Assembly: GCF_009192765.1 (NCBI RefSeq)
Contig: NZ_VOHQ01000018.1
Coordinates: 1 to 64,000, forward strand
DNA length: 64,000 nt
Reading direction: 5' to 3'
Source: Agriterribacter humi
GTDB lineage: Bacteria > Bacteroidota > Bacteroidia > Chitinophagales > Chitinophagaceae
Shown: positions 27,904 to 37,344 of the stretch, one piece after another
Numbering within the stretch: position 1 is the first letter of the stretch
How the letters are laid out: each line of letters starts with the position of its first letter
Translations under genes and position numbers: made by a program
The notes under the pieces: model-generated
Told to the model about the DNA's origin: nothing
Database searches by the model: none
What the model saw: only the letters and a program-made list of their open reading frames with translations

Positions 27904-28053
27904 AGCTTAGTTTTAGGTTAAAAGGAGATAAATCAATACATCTTCAAAGGTATAATACCTCCAGACTCTAATCAACCTAAAATTCTTTGATTGTTGACTG
28001 ATGCTTTTTAAATTTATAAATCAGATATCAACAAATCAGAAATCAGCAATTAC

Positions 28054-29205
28054 TTATCTTTTTTCTATCGGCACAAACTTCCTGTTCTCCGGGCCAATAT
28101 AATTGGCGCCGGGACGTATGATCTTTCCATCCTGGCGCTGTTCAATAACATGTGCACTCCACCCGGTAACCCGGGCCACAACAAACAGTGGGGTAAAGAA
28201 TAAAGTGGGCACACCCATTAAATGATAGGACACTGCGGAAAACCAATCCAGGTTAGGAAACATTTTCTTTTCATTCCACATCAGCGTTTCCAAACGCTCA
28301 GCAATATTAAATAGCTGCAAATCGTCTTCTTCTTCCGACAATTGGCGTGCAACTTTTTTTATCACCTGGTTTCTTGGATCAGACACGGTATATACAGGAT
28401 GCCCGAATCCGATAATCACTTCTTTTTTCTCCAGCCTTGATTTAATATCAGCTTCCGCAGCTTCCGGTGATGCATACCTGCTTTGAATATCAAAGGCTAC
28501 CTCATTGGCGCCGCCATGTTTGGGTCCGCGCAAAGCGCCTATAGCGCCGGTAATGGCAGAGTACATATCAGAGCCGGTTCCTGCAATTACCCTGCCGGCG
28601 AAAGTAGAGGCATTAAATTCATGCTCAGCATATAAATTCAATGATATCTGCATCGCTTTCTGCCATGATTCCCTTGCTTTTTTTCCGTGAAGCAGGTGCA
28701 GGAAATGAGCGCCCACAGTTTCATCATCGGTTTCTACTTCAATACGGCGGCCGTTGTGCGAGAAATGATACCAGTACAACAGGGCAGAGCTGAAAGATGC
28801 CAGTAATTTATCGGCAATATCTCTTGCCCCGGTAAAATTGTGGTCATCTTTTTCAGGATGAACAGCGCCAGATACCGAAGCATAAGTACGTAAAACATCC
28901 ATGGGATGTGCCGCAGCGGGCATCTGCTCCAATATATTCTTTGCAACGGAAGAAAGGCCGCGCAAGTTGATTAATTTTGTTTTATAGGCAGCCAGTTGAG
29001 CTGCATTTGGCAATTGCTCATGAATTAATAAATGGGCCACCTCCTCAAATTCCGCGTCTTCGGCAAGATCAAGAATATCATAGCCACGGTAATGCAGGTC
29101 ATTGCCGCTTTTTCCAACGGTGCATAAGGCAGTATTGCCTGCGGCTACACCAGAAAGTGCTACGCTTTTCTTCGGCTTAAAGCCCTGTACCATATTATCC
29201 GCCAT
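28054..29205 (-). CDS. prpC: 2-methylcitrate synthase PrpC (citrate synthase family)
   Basis: 383 residues; condenses propionyl-CoA with oxaloacetate. Citrate-synthase-fold motifs are [47 protein letters not shown] with the catalytic His, and [15 protein letters not shown], whose [10 protein letters not shown] wording is typical of PrpC rather than GltA. A final Arg/Asp site ([14 protein letters not shown]) is present. It starts 5 bases after the prpB stop, a tight operon. Confidence 0.93.
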   Translation of the reverse strand: MADNMVQGFKPKKSVALSGVAAGNTALCTVGKSGNDLHYRGYDILDLAEDAEFEEVAHLLIHEQLPNAAQLAAYKTKLINLRGLSSVAKNILEQMPAAAHPMDVLRTYASVSGAVHPEKDDHNFTGARDIADKLLASFSSALLYWYHFSHNGRRIEVETDDETVGAHFLHLLHGKKARESWQKAMQISLNLYAEHEFNASTFAGRVIAGTGSDMYSAITGAIGALRGPKHGGANEVAFDIQSRYASPEAAEADIKSRLEKKEVIIGFGHPVYTVSDPRNQVIKKVARQLSEEEDDLQLFNIAERLETLMWNEKKMFPNLDWFSAVSYHLMGVPTLFFTPLFVVARVTGWSAHVIEQRQDGKIIRPGANYIGPENRKFVPIEKR

Positions 29206-29210
29206 AGCCC

Positions 29211-30107
29211 TTATTTATTTTTTGAAAAAAGTTTATCTAATTTTTGCTCGTATCCGAAATAGCCGATGCTTTCATACAGTTCAGCACGTGTTTGCATGCT
29301 GCCGATCGTATTCTTTTGTGTGCCTTCGGTACGGATGCTGTGAAAAACATGCTGCGCCGCTTTATTGGCTGCGCGAAAGGCAGACAGGGGATATAAGATC
29401 ATCTGCACCCCTGCATTTTTCAATTCTTCAACGGTCCATAATGGCGTCATACCAAATTCAGTAATATTTGCCAGAACCGGTATGCCGGCTGCATCTGCAA
29501 ATTTTTGATATTGTGGTAATTCATTCACAGCTTCCGCAAAAATAAAATCAGCGCCAGCTTCCTTATAAGCCACAGCACGTTCCAGCGCTTTATCTAATCC
29601 TTCATTGGCTAAAGCATCTGTTCTGGCGCCTAATACAAATTGATCATCGGTACGTGCATCGGCTGCGGCCTTGATCCTGTCTGCCATTTCCTCCAGGCTT
29701 ACAATTTCTTTACCCGGGCGATGACCGCAGCGTTTGGCCCCCACCTGGTCTTCTATATGTAAAGCACCTGCACCTGCTTTTATTAACGACTTTACGGTAC
29801 GCGCTACATTAAATGCCGATGGTCCAAAACCTGTATCCACATCTACCAGTAAAGGTGTATCGGTAACATTGGTAATACGATAAATATCGGTAAGCACATC
29901 ATCGAGTGTTGTAATACCCAGGTCGGGAATGCCCAGTGAACCTGCAGCTACGCCCCCACCCGATAAATAGATCGCTTTAAAACCTTCCTGTGTAGCCAAT
30001 AAAGCATGATTGGCGTTAATGGCGCCAACAATCTGCAAGGGATTTTCTGCTTCCATTGCCTGCCGGAAACGGCTTCCGGCCGATACAGTATTGGATGTCA
30101 TCATCAT
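29211..30107 (-). CDS. prpB: Methylisocitrate lyase PrpB
   Basis: 298 residues; splits 2-methylisocitrate to pyruvate and succinate. The magnesium-dependent isocitrate lyase superfamily signature is [19 protein letters not shown], with the catalytic Cys in [23 protein letters not shown] and [12 protein letters not shown] are further PrpB-type motifs. Three consecutive ATG codons occur (30107, 30104, 30101), and 30107 is taken. A longer frame begins at TTG 30131, but that codon overlaps the TAGGTTTG promoter element and is not used. First gene of the prp cluster. Confidence 0.93.
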   Translation of the reverse strand: MMMTSNTVSAGSRFRQAMEAENPLQIVGAINANHALLATQEGFKAIYLSGGGVAAGSLGIPDLGITTLDDVLTDIYRITNVTDTPLLVDVDTGFGPSAFNVARTVKSLIKAGAGALHIEDQVGAKRCGHRPGKEIVSLEEMADRIKAAADARTDDQFVLGARTDALANEGLDKALERAVAYKEAGADFIFAEAVNELPQYQKFADAAGIPVLANITEFGMTPLWTVEELKNAGVQMILYPLSAFRAANKAAQHVFHSIRTEGTQKNTIGSMQTRAELYESIGYFGYEQKLDKLFSKNK

Positions 30108-30128
30108 ATTGATCTTTATAACAATGTG

Positions 30129-30136
30129 CAAACCTA
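30129..30136 (-). promoter_or_regulatory. Promoter -7 element of the prp operon (TAGGTTTG)
   Basis: Exact TAnnTTTG on the minus strand (CAAACCTA on plus), 21 bases before the first prpB ATG. No operator-like repeat for a PrpR-type regulator was recognised between it and the start. Confidence 0.55.
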
Positions 30137-30341
30137 CATGAAAATTCGCATTTTATTTCTCGGGGATTTGTTCCAAATGGAGCATTCGTTTATCTGTTAA
30201 TCACATAGTCATAGGTACATAGGCGCACATAGGAATTTATTTCTTCTATTGTGTGCCTATGTGTGTATTGTACCTATGTGTTTTAGGTCTTAAGGTGCAG
30301 CCGGAAAATGTAAAAATGTGAACTGCCATTCTTCTTTACAT

Positions 30342-30349
30342 TATTTTTG
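30342..30349 (+). promoter_or_regulatory. Promoter -7 element of bshB1 (TATTTTTG), near-leaderless
   Basis: Exact TAnnTTTG match whose last base lies only 6 bases before the bshB1 ATG. If transcription starts at the usual distance, the message would have almost no 5' leader. Confidence 0.5.
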
Positions 30350-30355
30350 CATAAT

Positions 30356-31093
30356 ATGAAATTAGATATACTTGCTATTGCTGTGCATCCAGATGACGCA
30401 GAGCTTGGATGTGCCGGCACTTTGATGATGGAAAAATTGCAAAACAAAAAAACAGGAGTAATAGACCTTACCCGTGGTGAGCTGGGTACAAGGGGCACTG
30501 TAGCATTAAGAGCGGAAGAAGCAGCCAGGGCCGCTGCCATTATGCAATTGGATGTGCGTGAAAACCTTGGTATGGCGGATGGCTTTTTTCAAAATGATGA
30601 AATGCACCAGCGCATACTTATTAAAGCATTGCGCAAATACCGTCCTGAAATTGTTTTGGCCAATGCATTAGATGACAGGCACCCCGATCATGGAAGAGCA
30701 GGACATTTGATTAAGGACGCTTGTTTTTTAAGCGGGTTAAGAAAGATAGAAACCCTGGATGACAACAGTCAGGCACAAGCACACTGGCGCCCCAAATATA
30801 TTTTCCATTATATACAGGACAGGTATTATGAGCCCGATTTTGTGTATGATGTTAGTTCGGTTTTTGAAAGAAAGCTGGAGTCTGTAAAAGCATATTCATC
30901 ACAATTTCATTCCAATGAATATGCTATGGATGAACCGCAAACCTATATTTCAACACCTGGGTTTTTAAATTCAATTATAGGCCGGCATGCCATGTTCGGC
31001 AAAATGATAGGCGTGCCCTATGCAGAAGGATTTATTACTGAAAAAATGATTGGCATAAATAGTTTTGATGCGTTTATACAAAAGGATACGTGA
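30356..31093 (+). CDS. bshB1: Bacillithiol biosynthesis deacetylase BshB1
   Basis: 245-residue PIG-L/LmbE-family zinc deacetylase; it removes acetate from GlcNAc-malate to give glucosaminyl-malate in bacillithiol synthesis. Zinc motif AVHPDDAELGCAGT and the second motif DDRHPDHGRAG are intact. LTRGELGTRGT and QDRYYEPDFVYDVS fit the BshB1 subgroup. The ATG at 30356 is preferred to a TTG nine bases earlier, which overlaps the promoter element. The other bacillithiol genes are not in the window. The neighbouring prp operon is divergent. Confidence 0.9.
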   Translation: MKLDILAIAVHPDDAELGCAGTLMMEKLQNKKTGVIDLTRGELGTRGTVALRAEEAARAAAIMQLDVRENLGMADGFFQNDEMHQRILIKALRKYRPEIVLANALDDRHPDHGRAGHLIKDACFLSGLRKIETLDDNSQAQAHWRPKYIFHYIQDRYYEPDFVYDVSSVFERKLESVKAYSSQFHSNEYAMDEPQTYISTPGFLNSIIGRHAMFGKMIGVPYAEGFITEKMIGINSFDAFIQKDT

Positions 31094-31421
31094 GGAAAGG
31101 ATGATGTAGTTACAGGTTACATGTGGCAGGGAAAGGCTGATTCCGAGTTTACCGTTTTTGGTTTGTGGTTGCATTTCGCTTCGGATTTGAACGTCATTGC
31201 GAGACCCTGAACATATCTGAATGATGTGTACTACTTTTTAGGGGTCGAAGCAATCCCCTTTAGCGGAGGCGGATCATATTATTGGTTGATGGTTTTTTCC
31301 AATTTCGTCCCGCACGTGCGGGATCGGGCTTCGAGCTTGTATTTTACCTGGTTCTTGTTATTTGTTTTTTGATGCTTTATATTCTCCCGATTTGAGGGTT
31401 TGAAAGAAAATATTCCTGTCC
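31094..31421. repeat. Intergenic region with inverted dispersed repeat and MITE-like element
   Basis: 328 bases between convergent genes. At 31190-31258 are CGTCATTGCGAGACCCTGA and AGGGGTCGAAGCAATCCCC flanking about 30 bases, resembling the ends of short palindromic elements found in many bacterial genomes. Around it lie inverted copies of the dispersed words (TTACAGGTTACA near 31110, TGGTTCTTGTTATTTG near 31350). I see no gene here. Confidence 0.6.
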
Positions 31422-34043
31422 TCATCTTAAAAGAAGCAGGGTTCCTTTTTTAGATATTATTCTTCCCAGATAATCAGTTCCCCTTACCATCCATACAAAG
31501 GTATCGCTGGCTTGCTCCTTTCCTTTAAAAGTGCCATCCCATCCCTCTTCCGATGTGTTTGAAGAGAACATGAGTTGCCCCCACCGGTTAAAAATTTTGA
31601 TATAGTCAAACTGTTTTATGCCAACAGGCATGGCTCTGAAAAAATCGTTCAAGCCATCATTGTTAGGTGTAAAAGCATCAGCTACAAATATATCCGGAGC
31701 TGTTCTGAATACTTTTATATTAATGGTATCATAAGCAAAACAGCCTTCTTTGGTACTTACTTTTACCGAGAAGTTAACTTTATCATTTACTTCTGATACA
31801 AAGGTTGCCACCGGATCGGGAATATCAGCATTACTTAAATAGCTGGCGGGAGACCATTTATAAATTTCGGCGCCTGTTGCCTGCAATTGTAAAGGTTGCT
31901 CCAGCACAACAGCGGTATCATTTCCCGCAAATGCCGGAACCGGCGGTATAACGGTTATAACCACATCTTTGAAAGATGGTTTTGGACAGCCTACAGTATC
32001 TGTTACGCTAACAGTATATGTGGTGGTTACCGGGGGCGAAACAAAGGGGTCGGGCACATTAAAATTGCTTACCGAAAGTGCAGGTGACCAGCGATAGAAG
32101 GCCCCTCCTTCTGCAAATAATTGTATACGTTCACCATAGCAGATGGAAGAATCATTGATTACCCGAACATCCGGGTAAGGCACGGTTCTAACGCGGATAT
32201 TATCGGAAGCGGAGCATTTGCCTATATGCGCTGTAATGTTATAAACAGTAAATGCTGCATCGGGTGTTGCCACCGGTTGTTTTGCGTTGGGGTCGTTCAG
32301 GGTTTCAGCCGGCGCCCAGGTATAGGTTAGCCCATCGCTGAATGGATTGAACTGCACACCATCGGTGAGGCAAATGGTTGTATCACGCCCGGCTTCAAGC
32401 GTAACAAAATTCACCACTTTTACCCGAATAGTATCTGTGGAAGTACAGCCCGGCACTGTAGTTAAACTTACCGTATAGGAGGTGGTAACGTCAGGGCTCA
32501 ATAATGCGGTGGCGCCGGTAGCGCGTATATTATAATCAGGCGCCCATACATAGGTTCCCGGGGGGCCTGTGGCGGAAACGGCAATGGTATCAATATTGCA
32601 CATTAAAGTATCGTGCGGAACACTCAAAAGTGGCTTATCTCTTATCACGAGGTCGGTTCTAACCGTACTCATACAGCCTTTACTGCTACTAACGGTAAGG
32701 GCTACCTGGTAAGTGCCTGACTCCGTGAAAGTAAATGGCGGTTGTTTGCTGCGCGAAGTATCATTAGAGGCGGAAGGCACTCCAAAATCCCACAGCCAGG
32801 AATCTACAATGCCATAGTTTGCTTTAGTAGTATCCCGGAAATGGATGGGTACTTCCTTACAGCCTTCACTGAATGTAAACCCCGGGAAAAAACCAGGATA
32901 CACTTTAACCACACTAAATGCCGTATCAGAACAATTATCATTCCGGTTGGTGATGAGCATAATCCGGTAAATACCGGTATCGGGAAATGTGAATGACGGG
33001 CGTGCCAGCGTTGATGTGTCATCGGTTCTGCCGGCTACGCCAAAATCCCAGAATTGTGTTCTGATCAGGGGACTGGTGCTCCTGTTGCGAAAATCAACCG
33101 TAAATCCATCACAGCTTACATATTCCGGCTCAAGGGATGCGGCAGCCATTGAGCAGGAAGCTACTTTTATCTGGATGTCCTTTCTGTGTATATTAAACAA
33201 TACGCCTTTTCTGTATTCACTTACACATACGGTTACCACATATACACCTGATGCGGGTGCAACACCTGAAACAAGTCCTGTTTTTGTATTTAAACTTACA
33301 TTGGCGCCCATGGGTGAAGAGGCGCCGAATCCAAAAGCATAAGGAACATTCGCATATGGAGGGGCAACTGCAGGATTGGGTTGGGGATTTCCCGGTGAAC
33401 CACCTGTATAAGCCGCGCAAAAACTATACGATAAGGAATCACCATCTTTATCAGTGGCTCCGAAGTCGTACTGAAAAAAATTATCCTCGCATACGATAAC
33501 TGTATCTTTAGTGGCAAAAACAGGGCTGCTGTTTTTAGGCGCATCCTGTAAAATAAGCGTACCCGGTATATCGGCTGTGTAGGTTGCTCCAACCTGTCCT
33601 GAAGCGGCAACGTTTGACATATTCTCAATACGGCAGCATCTTTGAAAAGAAATGGTATAACCATAGGGCGATGCAGGCAACACAACCGTAAAAATATATA
33701 CACCCACTTCATAGCATACCGTGGGCGGGTTATCAATGCATTCGCCGGGGCTACGCAGTGTAAGCACATCTTTTCGGGTCATGCTGATGTCATAATTCTG
33801 AAAGTATGCCGATCCTGCTGCGTTTTTCTGGTAAACGGTAATGGGTACAACGGGATCTAACTGCGCGCCGGTAGAAAAACAATCACGGTATAATTTGAGG
33901 GTAACCTGGTAAGTAAAATCATTGCCCGACACGCCTGTATTAACATAAGATAATTCTCCTCCGGTTATATGCCTTGCTGTTAAAGCAGAACAAAAACTCA
34001 GACAAAGGATTGTTGCAAAAAAGTATTTTCTTACCTCAGGCAT
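31422..34043 (-). CDS. Large secreted PKD-repeat protein with T9SS type B (gliding motility-associated) C-terminal domain
   Basis: 873-residue exported protein with a signal peptide (KYFFATILCLSFCSALTA). Residues about 24-300 form the conserved N-terminal module of this Bacteroidota group (HITGGELSYVNTGVSG, FQRCCRIENM, TDKDGDSLSYSF). Two PKD-like domains follow (WDFGVAGRTDDTS, WLWDFGVPSASNDTS), then several Ig-like repeats with the pattern YTVSLT and TYTVSVTD. The last about 85 residues are the CHU_C/type B sorting domain (ADAFTPNNDGLNDFF, IFNRWGQLMFSS, WDGTFKGKEQASDTFVW), which targets cargo through the type IX secretion system. No catalytic domain is seen; adhesion is an inference. The start overlaps the alpha/beta hydrolase gene by 8 bases. 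Confidence 0.9.
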   Translation of the reverse strand: MPEVRKYFFATILCLSFCSALTARHITGGELSYVNTGVSGNDFTYQVTLKLYRDCFSTGAQLDPVVPITVYQKNAAGSAYFQNYDISMTRKDVLTLRSPGECIDNPPTVCYEVGVYIFTVVLPASPYGYTISFQRCCRIENMSNVAASGQVGATYTADIPGTLILQDAPKNSSPVFATKDTVIVCEDNFFQYDFGATDKDGDSLSYSFCAAYTGGSPGNPQPNPAVAPPYANVPYAFGFGASSPMGANVSLNTKTGLVSGVAPASGVYVVTVCVSEYRKGVLFNIHRKDIQIKVASCSMAAASLEPEYVSCDGFTVDFRNRSTSPLIRTQFWDFGVAGRTDDTSTLARPSFTFPDTGIYRIMLITNRNDNCSDTAFSVVKVYPGFFPGFTFSEGCKEVPIHFRDTTKANYGIVDSWLWDFGVPSASNDTSRSKQPPFTFTESGTYQVALTVSSSKGCMSTVRTDLVIRDKPLLSVPHDTLMCNIDTIAVSATGPPGTYVWAPDYNIRATGATALLSPDVTTSYTVSLTTVPGCTSTDTIRVKVVNFVTLEAGRDTTICLTDGVQFNPFSDGLTYTWAPAETLNDPNAKQPVATPDAAFTVYNITAHIGKCSASDNIRVRTVPYPDVRVINDSSICYGERIQLFAEGGAFYRWSPALSVSNFNVPDPFVSPPVTTTYTVSVTDTVGCPKPSFKDVVITVIPPVPAFAGNDTAVVLEQPLQLQATGAEIYKWSPASYLSNADIPDPVATFVSEVNDKVNFSVKVSTKEGCFAYDTINIKVFRTAPDIFVADAFTPNNDGLNDFFRAMPVGIKQFDYIKIFNRWGQLMFSSNTSEEGWDGTFKGKEQASDTFVWMVRGTDYLGRIISKKGTLLLLR

Positions 34044-34857
34044 CGCTTACGTAATTAAGGAAATTCATAACGGTGTCATTGGTTTGGTCTTTCCGTTCCC
34101 ACATTCCCATATGAGCTACGCCGGGCAGGATATTAATCTGAGTATTACCGGGGAGATAGCACTGTTTAAGGCTATCTTGTAAATATACACTTTTATCTTC
34201 CTCCCCTATAATAAATAGAACCGGATTTGTAGCCTTTTTTAGGGTTTCTGTTCTGTCCGGCCTTTCTGTCATGGCTTCGTAATATTGTACGAGTGCCGGC
34301 GCTGTAAAGTTGCATGCACCGGCAATAAGCGCTTCAATTTGATCAGGATGTTCACGGGTAAATTGCTCCGCAAACAAATTAGGAATTGATTGTTTCAAAA
34401 ACTCCCGGGCTCCATACTGTTGTATGAATGCTATTCCTTTTTTCCGGGTAGTTTTTTTATCCTCACTGTCTGCATAGGCTGTTGAATGAACAAGCCCCAG
34501 TCCGTTTAACCGTTCAGGATTGTACTGTGCAAACACCAAAGCTATATAACCGCCCATGCTGTGGCCGAGCAAGGTACATTTTTGAATACTTTCCTGGTCA
34601 AGAATTTGTTTTATGCAAGTTGCGTACAGGTCAATAATAAAAGAAGAGTAGTCCCCCGGGATGGAAAGCAATTCCGATTTGCCACTACCGGGAAGGTCGG
34701 GAATGATCAGGCGGAAATGATCTTTTAAAAATGCACGCTGGTAACGCCATACCGTGCCATCTTCTCCAAACCCATGAATCAATATAACCGGCAGACCTTC
34801 ACCTTCCGTTTCATAATAAATGCGGCTTCCATTATATGTGAGTAACTTTCCGGGCAT
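34036..34857 (-). CDS. Alpha/beta hydrolase
   Basis: 273-residue soluble hydrolase with a complete triad layout: oxyanion loop LIHGFGEDGTVW, nucleophile Ser100 in LLGHSMGGY, acid in FIIGEEDKSV and His in GVAHMGMWE. No signal peptide. The motifs fit carboxylesterase/haloperoxidase-like enzymes, but the substrate is unknown. It overlaps the DUF4105 gene by 26 bases at its start and the T9SS cargo gene by 8 bases at its end, so the three genes form one translationally linked unit. Confidence 0.87.
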   Translation of the reverse strand: MPGKLLTYNGSRIYYETEGEGLPVILIHGFGEDGTVWRYQRAFLKDHFRLIIPDLPGSGKSELLSIPGDYSSFIIDLYATCIKQILDQESIQKCTLLGHSMGGYIALVFAQYNPERLNGLGLVHSTAYADSEDKKTTRKKGIAFIQQYGAREFLKQSIPNLFAEQFTREHPDQIEALIAGACNFTAPALVQYYEAMTERPDRTETLKKATNPVLFIIGEEDKSVYLQDSLKQCYLPGNTQINILPGVAHMGMWERKDQTNDTVMNFLNYVSDA

Positions 34858-36013
34858 TTTCCGATTGTTTAAATTGTCTCCAGCTTCGCCAGCCTAACAA
34901 AACAATTAAGGGAAGCAGGTCTTTATTCAAATCCTGGGGTAAAACAACCCATAAAGCTAACAATAACGCATATGCTAAAACACATAAAGCCCAGTATTGA
35001 TTCGTTTTTTTTGTTTTCCGGTTTAAAAAAAACGCTGCAACTGCATGAAATGGCAGCGCCCATAGCAGGTTGTAATTATTACGGCATAACATATGATCAG
35101 TGCCTGTCCACATAAATACAAGTAGTATGCCTAATAAGCCTGCACAGAAAAAAAGTAAAAAATCAAGAAAACCCAACACCTTTTTGCTCCACTGCCGGCG
35201 CAGCAAAGTGAGTGCTATAAAGAGTATCAATATTGCTGTAAAGGCAATAAAAGGGGTAAAAAAAGATTTTGGTGATGTTGTTGCAGATGAGGCGGTATAA
35301 ACAGGACGCCTTTCCACCACCAAAGGTTTATTACCAATAGAAGCGCTGTCGAAGCCTTTAAAAAGATAATCCGGCAAAAACATCGTTTGCTCATTCCCGG
35401 CGGACTTGTCGAGTCCGCTGCCCAGCAAAATATCTATTCCCAGTTTACTCCAGTACATCCCGCTCCTGTTGAGGCTATTATGAATAAGCTCGCGAAATGA
35501 AACCTCCGGGTAGGGTAAGATATTTTTTATTGTCATTGCTTTCCCTGCGTTGCTGTTCACTATGTCGCGGATGCGCGTAGCGCAGTTATCAAATAAAAAA
35601 TCGTATTTATAAAATTTATTCTCCGGCCTCGCATTGCTTTGTAAAGCCTGCTGCAATTGTAATTTTTCTTTGGATGAAAGATTCAATTCCTGCTCAATGA
35701 TGCTTCGTTGTTCCTGCTGATAGCCATATATGAAATCCGGATATGTTTCTACGGAAAGATAATAGAGCAGTTTCCCTCTTATAAATTTGGGATAAAAATC
35801 GGGATTGAAATCAAAGGTGCCATAATTGTATACCTTATCTGTAAACGTTACACTGTCGGTAACCCGTAGCGCACTATGTCCGAACGTTGAATATAATTCT
35901 TCACCGGGGCTGCAGGTAAGCAGCGTAATGCGTAAGCGTGAAGAATCGGTTTGGGAAAAAGCAGTAATGAAAGAGAAAAAGGCAATGAAGAAAGTAAAAT
36001 ATATTTTTTTCAC
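34832..36013 (-). CDS. DUF4105 membrane protein
   Basis: 393 residues. A signal peptide (MKKIYFTFFIAFFSFITAFS) precedes a periplasmic DUF4105 domain at about 21-200, with ITLLTCSPGEELYSTFGHSALR, YNYGTFDF and FLFDNCATRIRD. The conserved His of FGHSALR and the Cys of DNCATRIRD could be catalytic, as in papain-like NlpC/P60-type folds; this is inference. Residues about 250-380 contain five hydrophobic segments. It is first of three overlapping genes; no promoter was recognised upstream, where the dispersed repeat begins. Confidence 0.82.
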   Translation of the reverse strand: MKKIYFTFFIAFFSFITAFSQTDSSRLRITLLTCSPGEELYSTFGHSALRVTDSVTFTDKVYNYGTFDFNPDFYPKFIRGKLLYYLSVETYPDFIYGYQQEQRSIIEQELNLSSKEKLQLQQALQSNARPENKFYKYDFLFDNCATRIRDIVNSNAGKAMTIKNILPYPEVSFRELIHNSLNRSGMYWSKLGIDILLGSGLDKSAGNEQTMFLPDYLFKGFDSASIGNKPLVVERRPVYTASSATTSPKSFFTPFIAFTAILILFIALTLLRRQWSKKVLGFLDFLLFFCAGLLGILLVFMWTGTDHMLCRNNYNLLWALPFHAVAAFFLNRKTKKTNQYWALCVLAYALLLALWVVLPQDLNKDLLPLIVLLGWRSWRQFKQSENARKVTHI

Positions 36014-36265
36014 TCAATAAAATTTCCGACAAGTTCGGGAATTAAGTGTGAAATCCGATGTAAAAGCACCAAGAACCAAATAACAAGAAGCAAATCTGTC
36101 CGCCGTGGCGGATCAAATACAAATGGTTCGTGCCTCACCATGTCAAAAAATCCAAAGCGAAATGCAACCACAAACCATAAACCACAAATAATGAACGGCA
36201 AACTCAGATTAAAACGGATTTCCCTGTACCCTGAAACCTGTAACCCGCATAAACCTCAAATCACC
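36014..36265. repeat. Dispersed repeat, left copy flanking the rhomboid gene
   Basis: Bases 36061-36113 and 36183-36247 match 37165-37217 and 37276-37340 in the same orientation. The best block (36203-36240) is identical to 37296-37333 over 38 bases. The repeat includes the palindrome TCCGCCGTGGCGGA and stretches resembling those at 19969 and 62100. Confidence 0.85.
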
Positions 36266-37036
36266 TCATCTTATCCTTCTTACAAACGGCTCTTTGGTAA
36301 CCACTCTTTTTACAGGATCAAAGAATTTGATCAATAAAAATCCTGCAATAAACCCACCTATATGTGCAGCATACGCTACGCCGCCGCTCTCCTCTCCTCC
36401 CAGCATGCCCAAACCGCTGATCACCTGGAAGGCAATCCATAAGCCCAATGCCAGTAAGGCCGGGATGGATACCATATACCACAGCAGGATGGCATGTACT
36501 TTTCGGGTAGGATATAATAAAAGATAGCCACCCAAAACGCCGGAAATAGCACCGGAAGCACCCAGACTGGGTACAAGCGAACTTTGGTTAAGCATTAATG
36601 TTGAAAACACATGGCTCAGGGATGCAATTATTCCACATATAAAATAAAACAACAGGTAACGGCTGTGTCCCACCCTGTTTTCAATATTATCTCCAAAAAT
36701 CCACAGATACAGCATGTTGCCACCCAGATGCGCCCAGCCTCCATGCATGAACATAGAAGTAATGAGCGTAAAATACACAGGTACCGGCGTGGCCTGCAAA
36801 CCAGGCAACTCAAATTGTTGCCCCGTATTGGGATCAAGAATAATTTGTGATGGGGTAATGAAATCCCTTCCTGTAATAATTTCTGCAGGAACAGTAGAGA
36901 AGGCATAGGTAAATGTAAGGTCATTGCCTGCACCCTGTAAAAAGATAAATACCAGGATATTGACAGCGATCAGCAGGTAGTTAATATAGGGCGTAATGGT
37001 GCGGTCCGAATTATCGTCTCCAACAGGTAGTAGCAT
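36266..37036 (-). CDS. Rhomboid-family intramembrane serine protease
   Basis: 256-residue membrane protein with six to seven hydrophobic segments. The catalytic Ser161 lies in SLGASGAISGVLGG and the partner His225 in AYAAHIGGFIAG. FMHGGWAHLGGNMLYLWIFG provides the conserved His98/His103/Asn107 region. Rhomboids cut single transmembrane helices of membrane proteins; the substrate is unknown. The gene is isolated from neighbours and framed by two copies of an intergenic repeat. No promoter element was recognised upstream. Confidence 0.92.
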   Translation of the reverse strand: MLLPVGDDNSDRTITPYINYLLIAVNILVFIFLQGAGNDLTFTYAFSTVPAEIITGRDFITPSQIILDPNTGQQFELPGLQATPVPVYFTLITSMFMHGGWAHLGGNMLYLWIFGDNIENRVGHSRYLLFYFICGIIASLSHVFSTLMLNQSSLVPSLGASGAISGVLGGYLLLYPTRKVHAILLWYMVSIPALLALGLWIAFQVISGLGMLGGEESGGVAYAAHIGGFIAGFLLIKFFDPVKRVVTKEPFVRRIR

Positions 37037-37344
37037 AGAGGATGGTTTGTTGTTTCAAGATATGAAATATCTGAGCAAAGACTATAATAATTTAAATCCG
37101 AAGCCGGGAATTCGAAATTCGAATGGAATACAAAAGCCCTAAGACTGAAATATGAAATCAGAGGTAAAAGCATCAAGAATCAAATGACAAGAACCAAACC
37201 TGTCCGCCGTGGCGGATAAAATTCAAATTTCAAATCCGCGACCGATGCTCATGACTGACACCTCACCATTCAAATCACAAATAATGAACGATAAGCTCAG
37301 ATTAAAACGGATTTCCCTGTACCCTGAAACCTGCAACCTGTAAC
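37037..37344. repeat. Dispersed repeat, right copy flanking the rhomboid gene
   Basis: 308 bases upstream of the rhomboid gene. 37165-37217 and 37276-37340 are the direct-repeat partners of 36061-36113 and 36183-36247; two-part similarity at the same spacing indicates one long repeat. TCCGCCGTGGCGGA is present here too. I see no gene. Confidence 0.85.
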
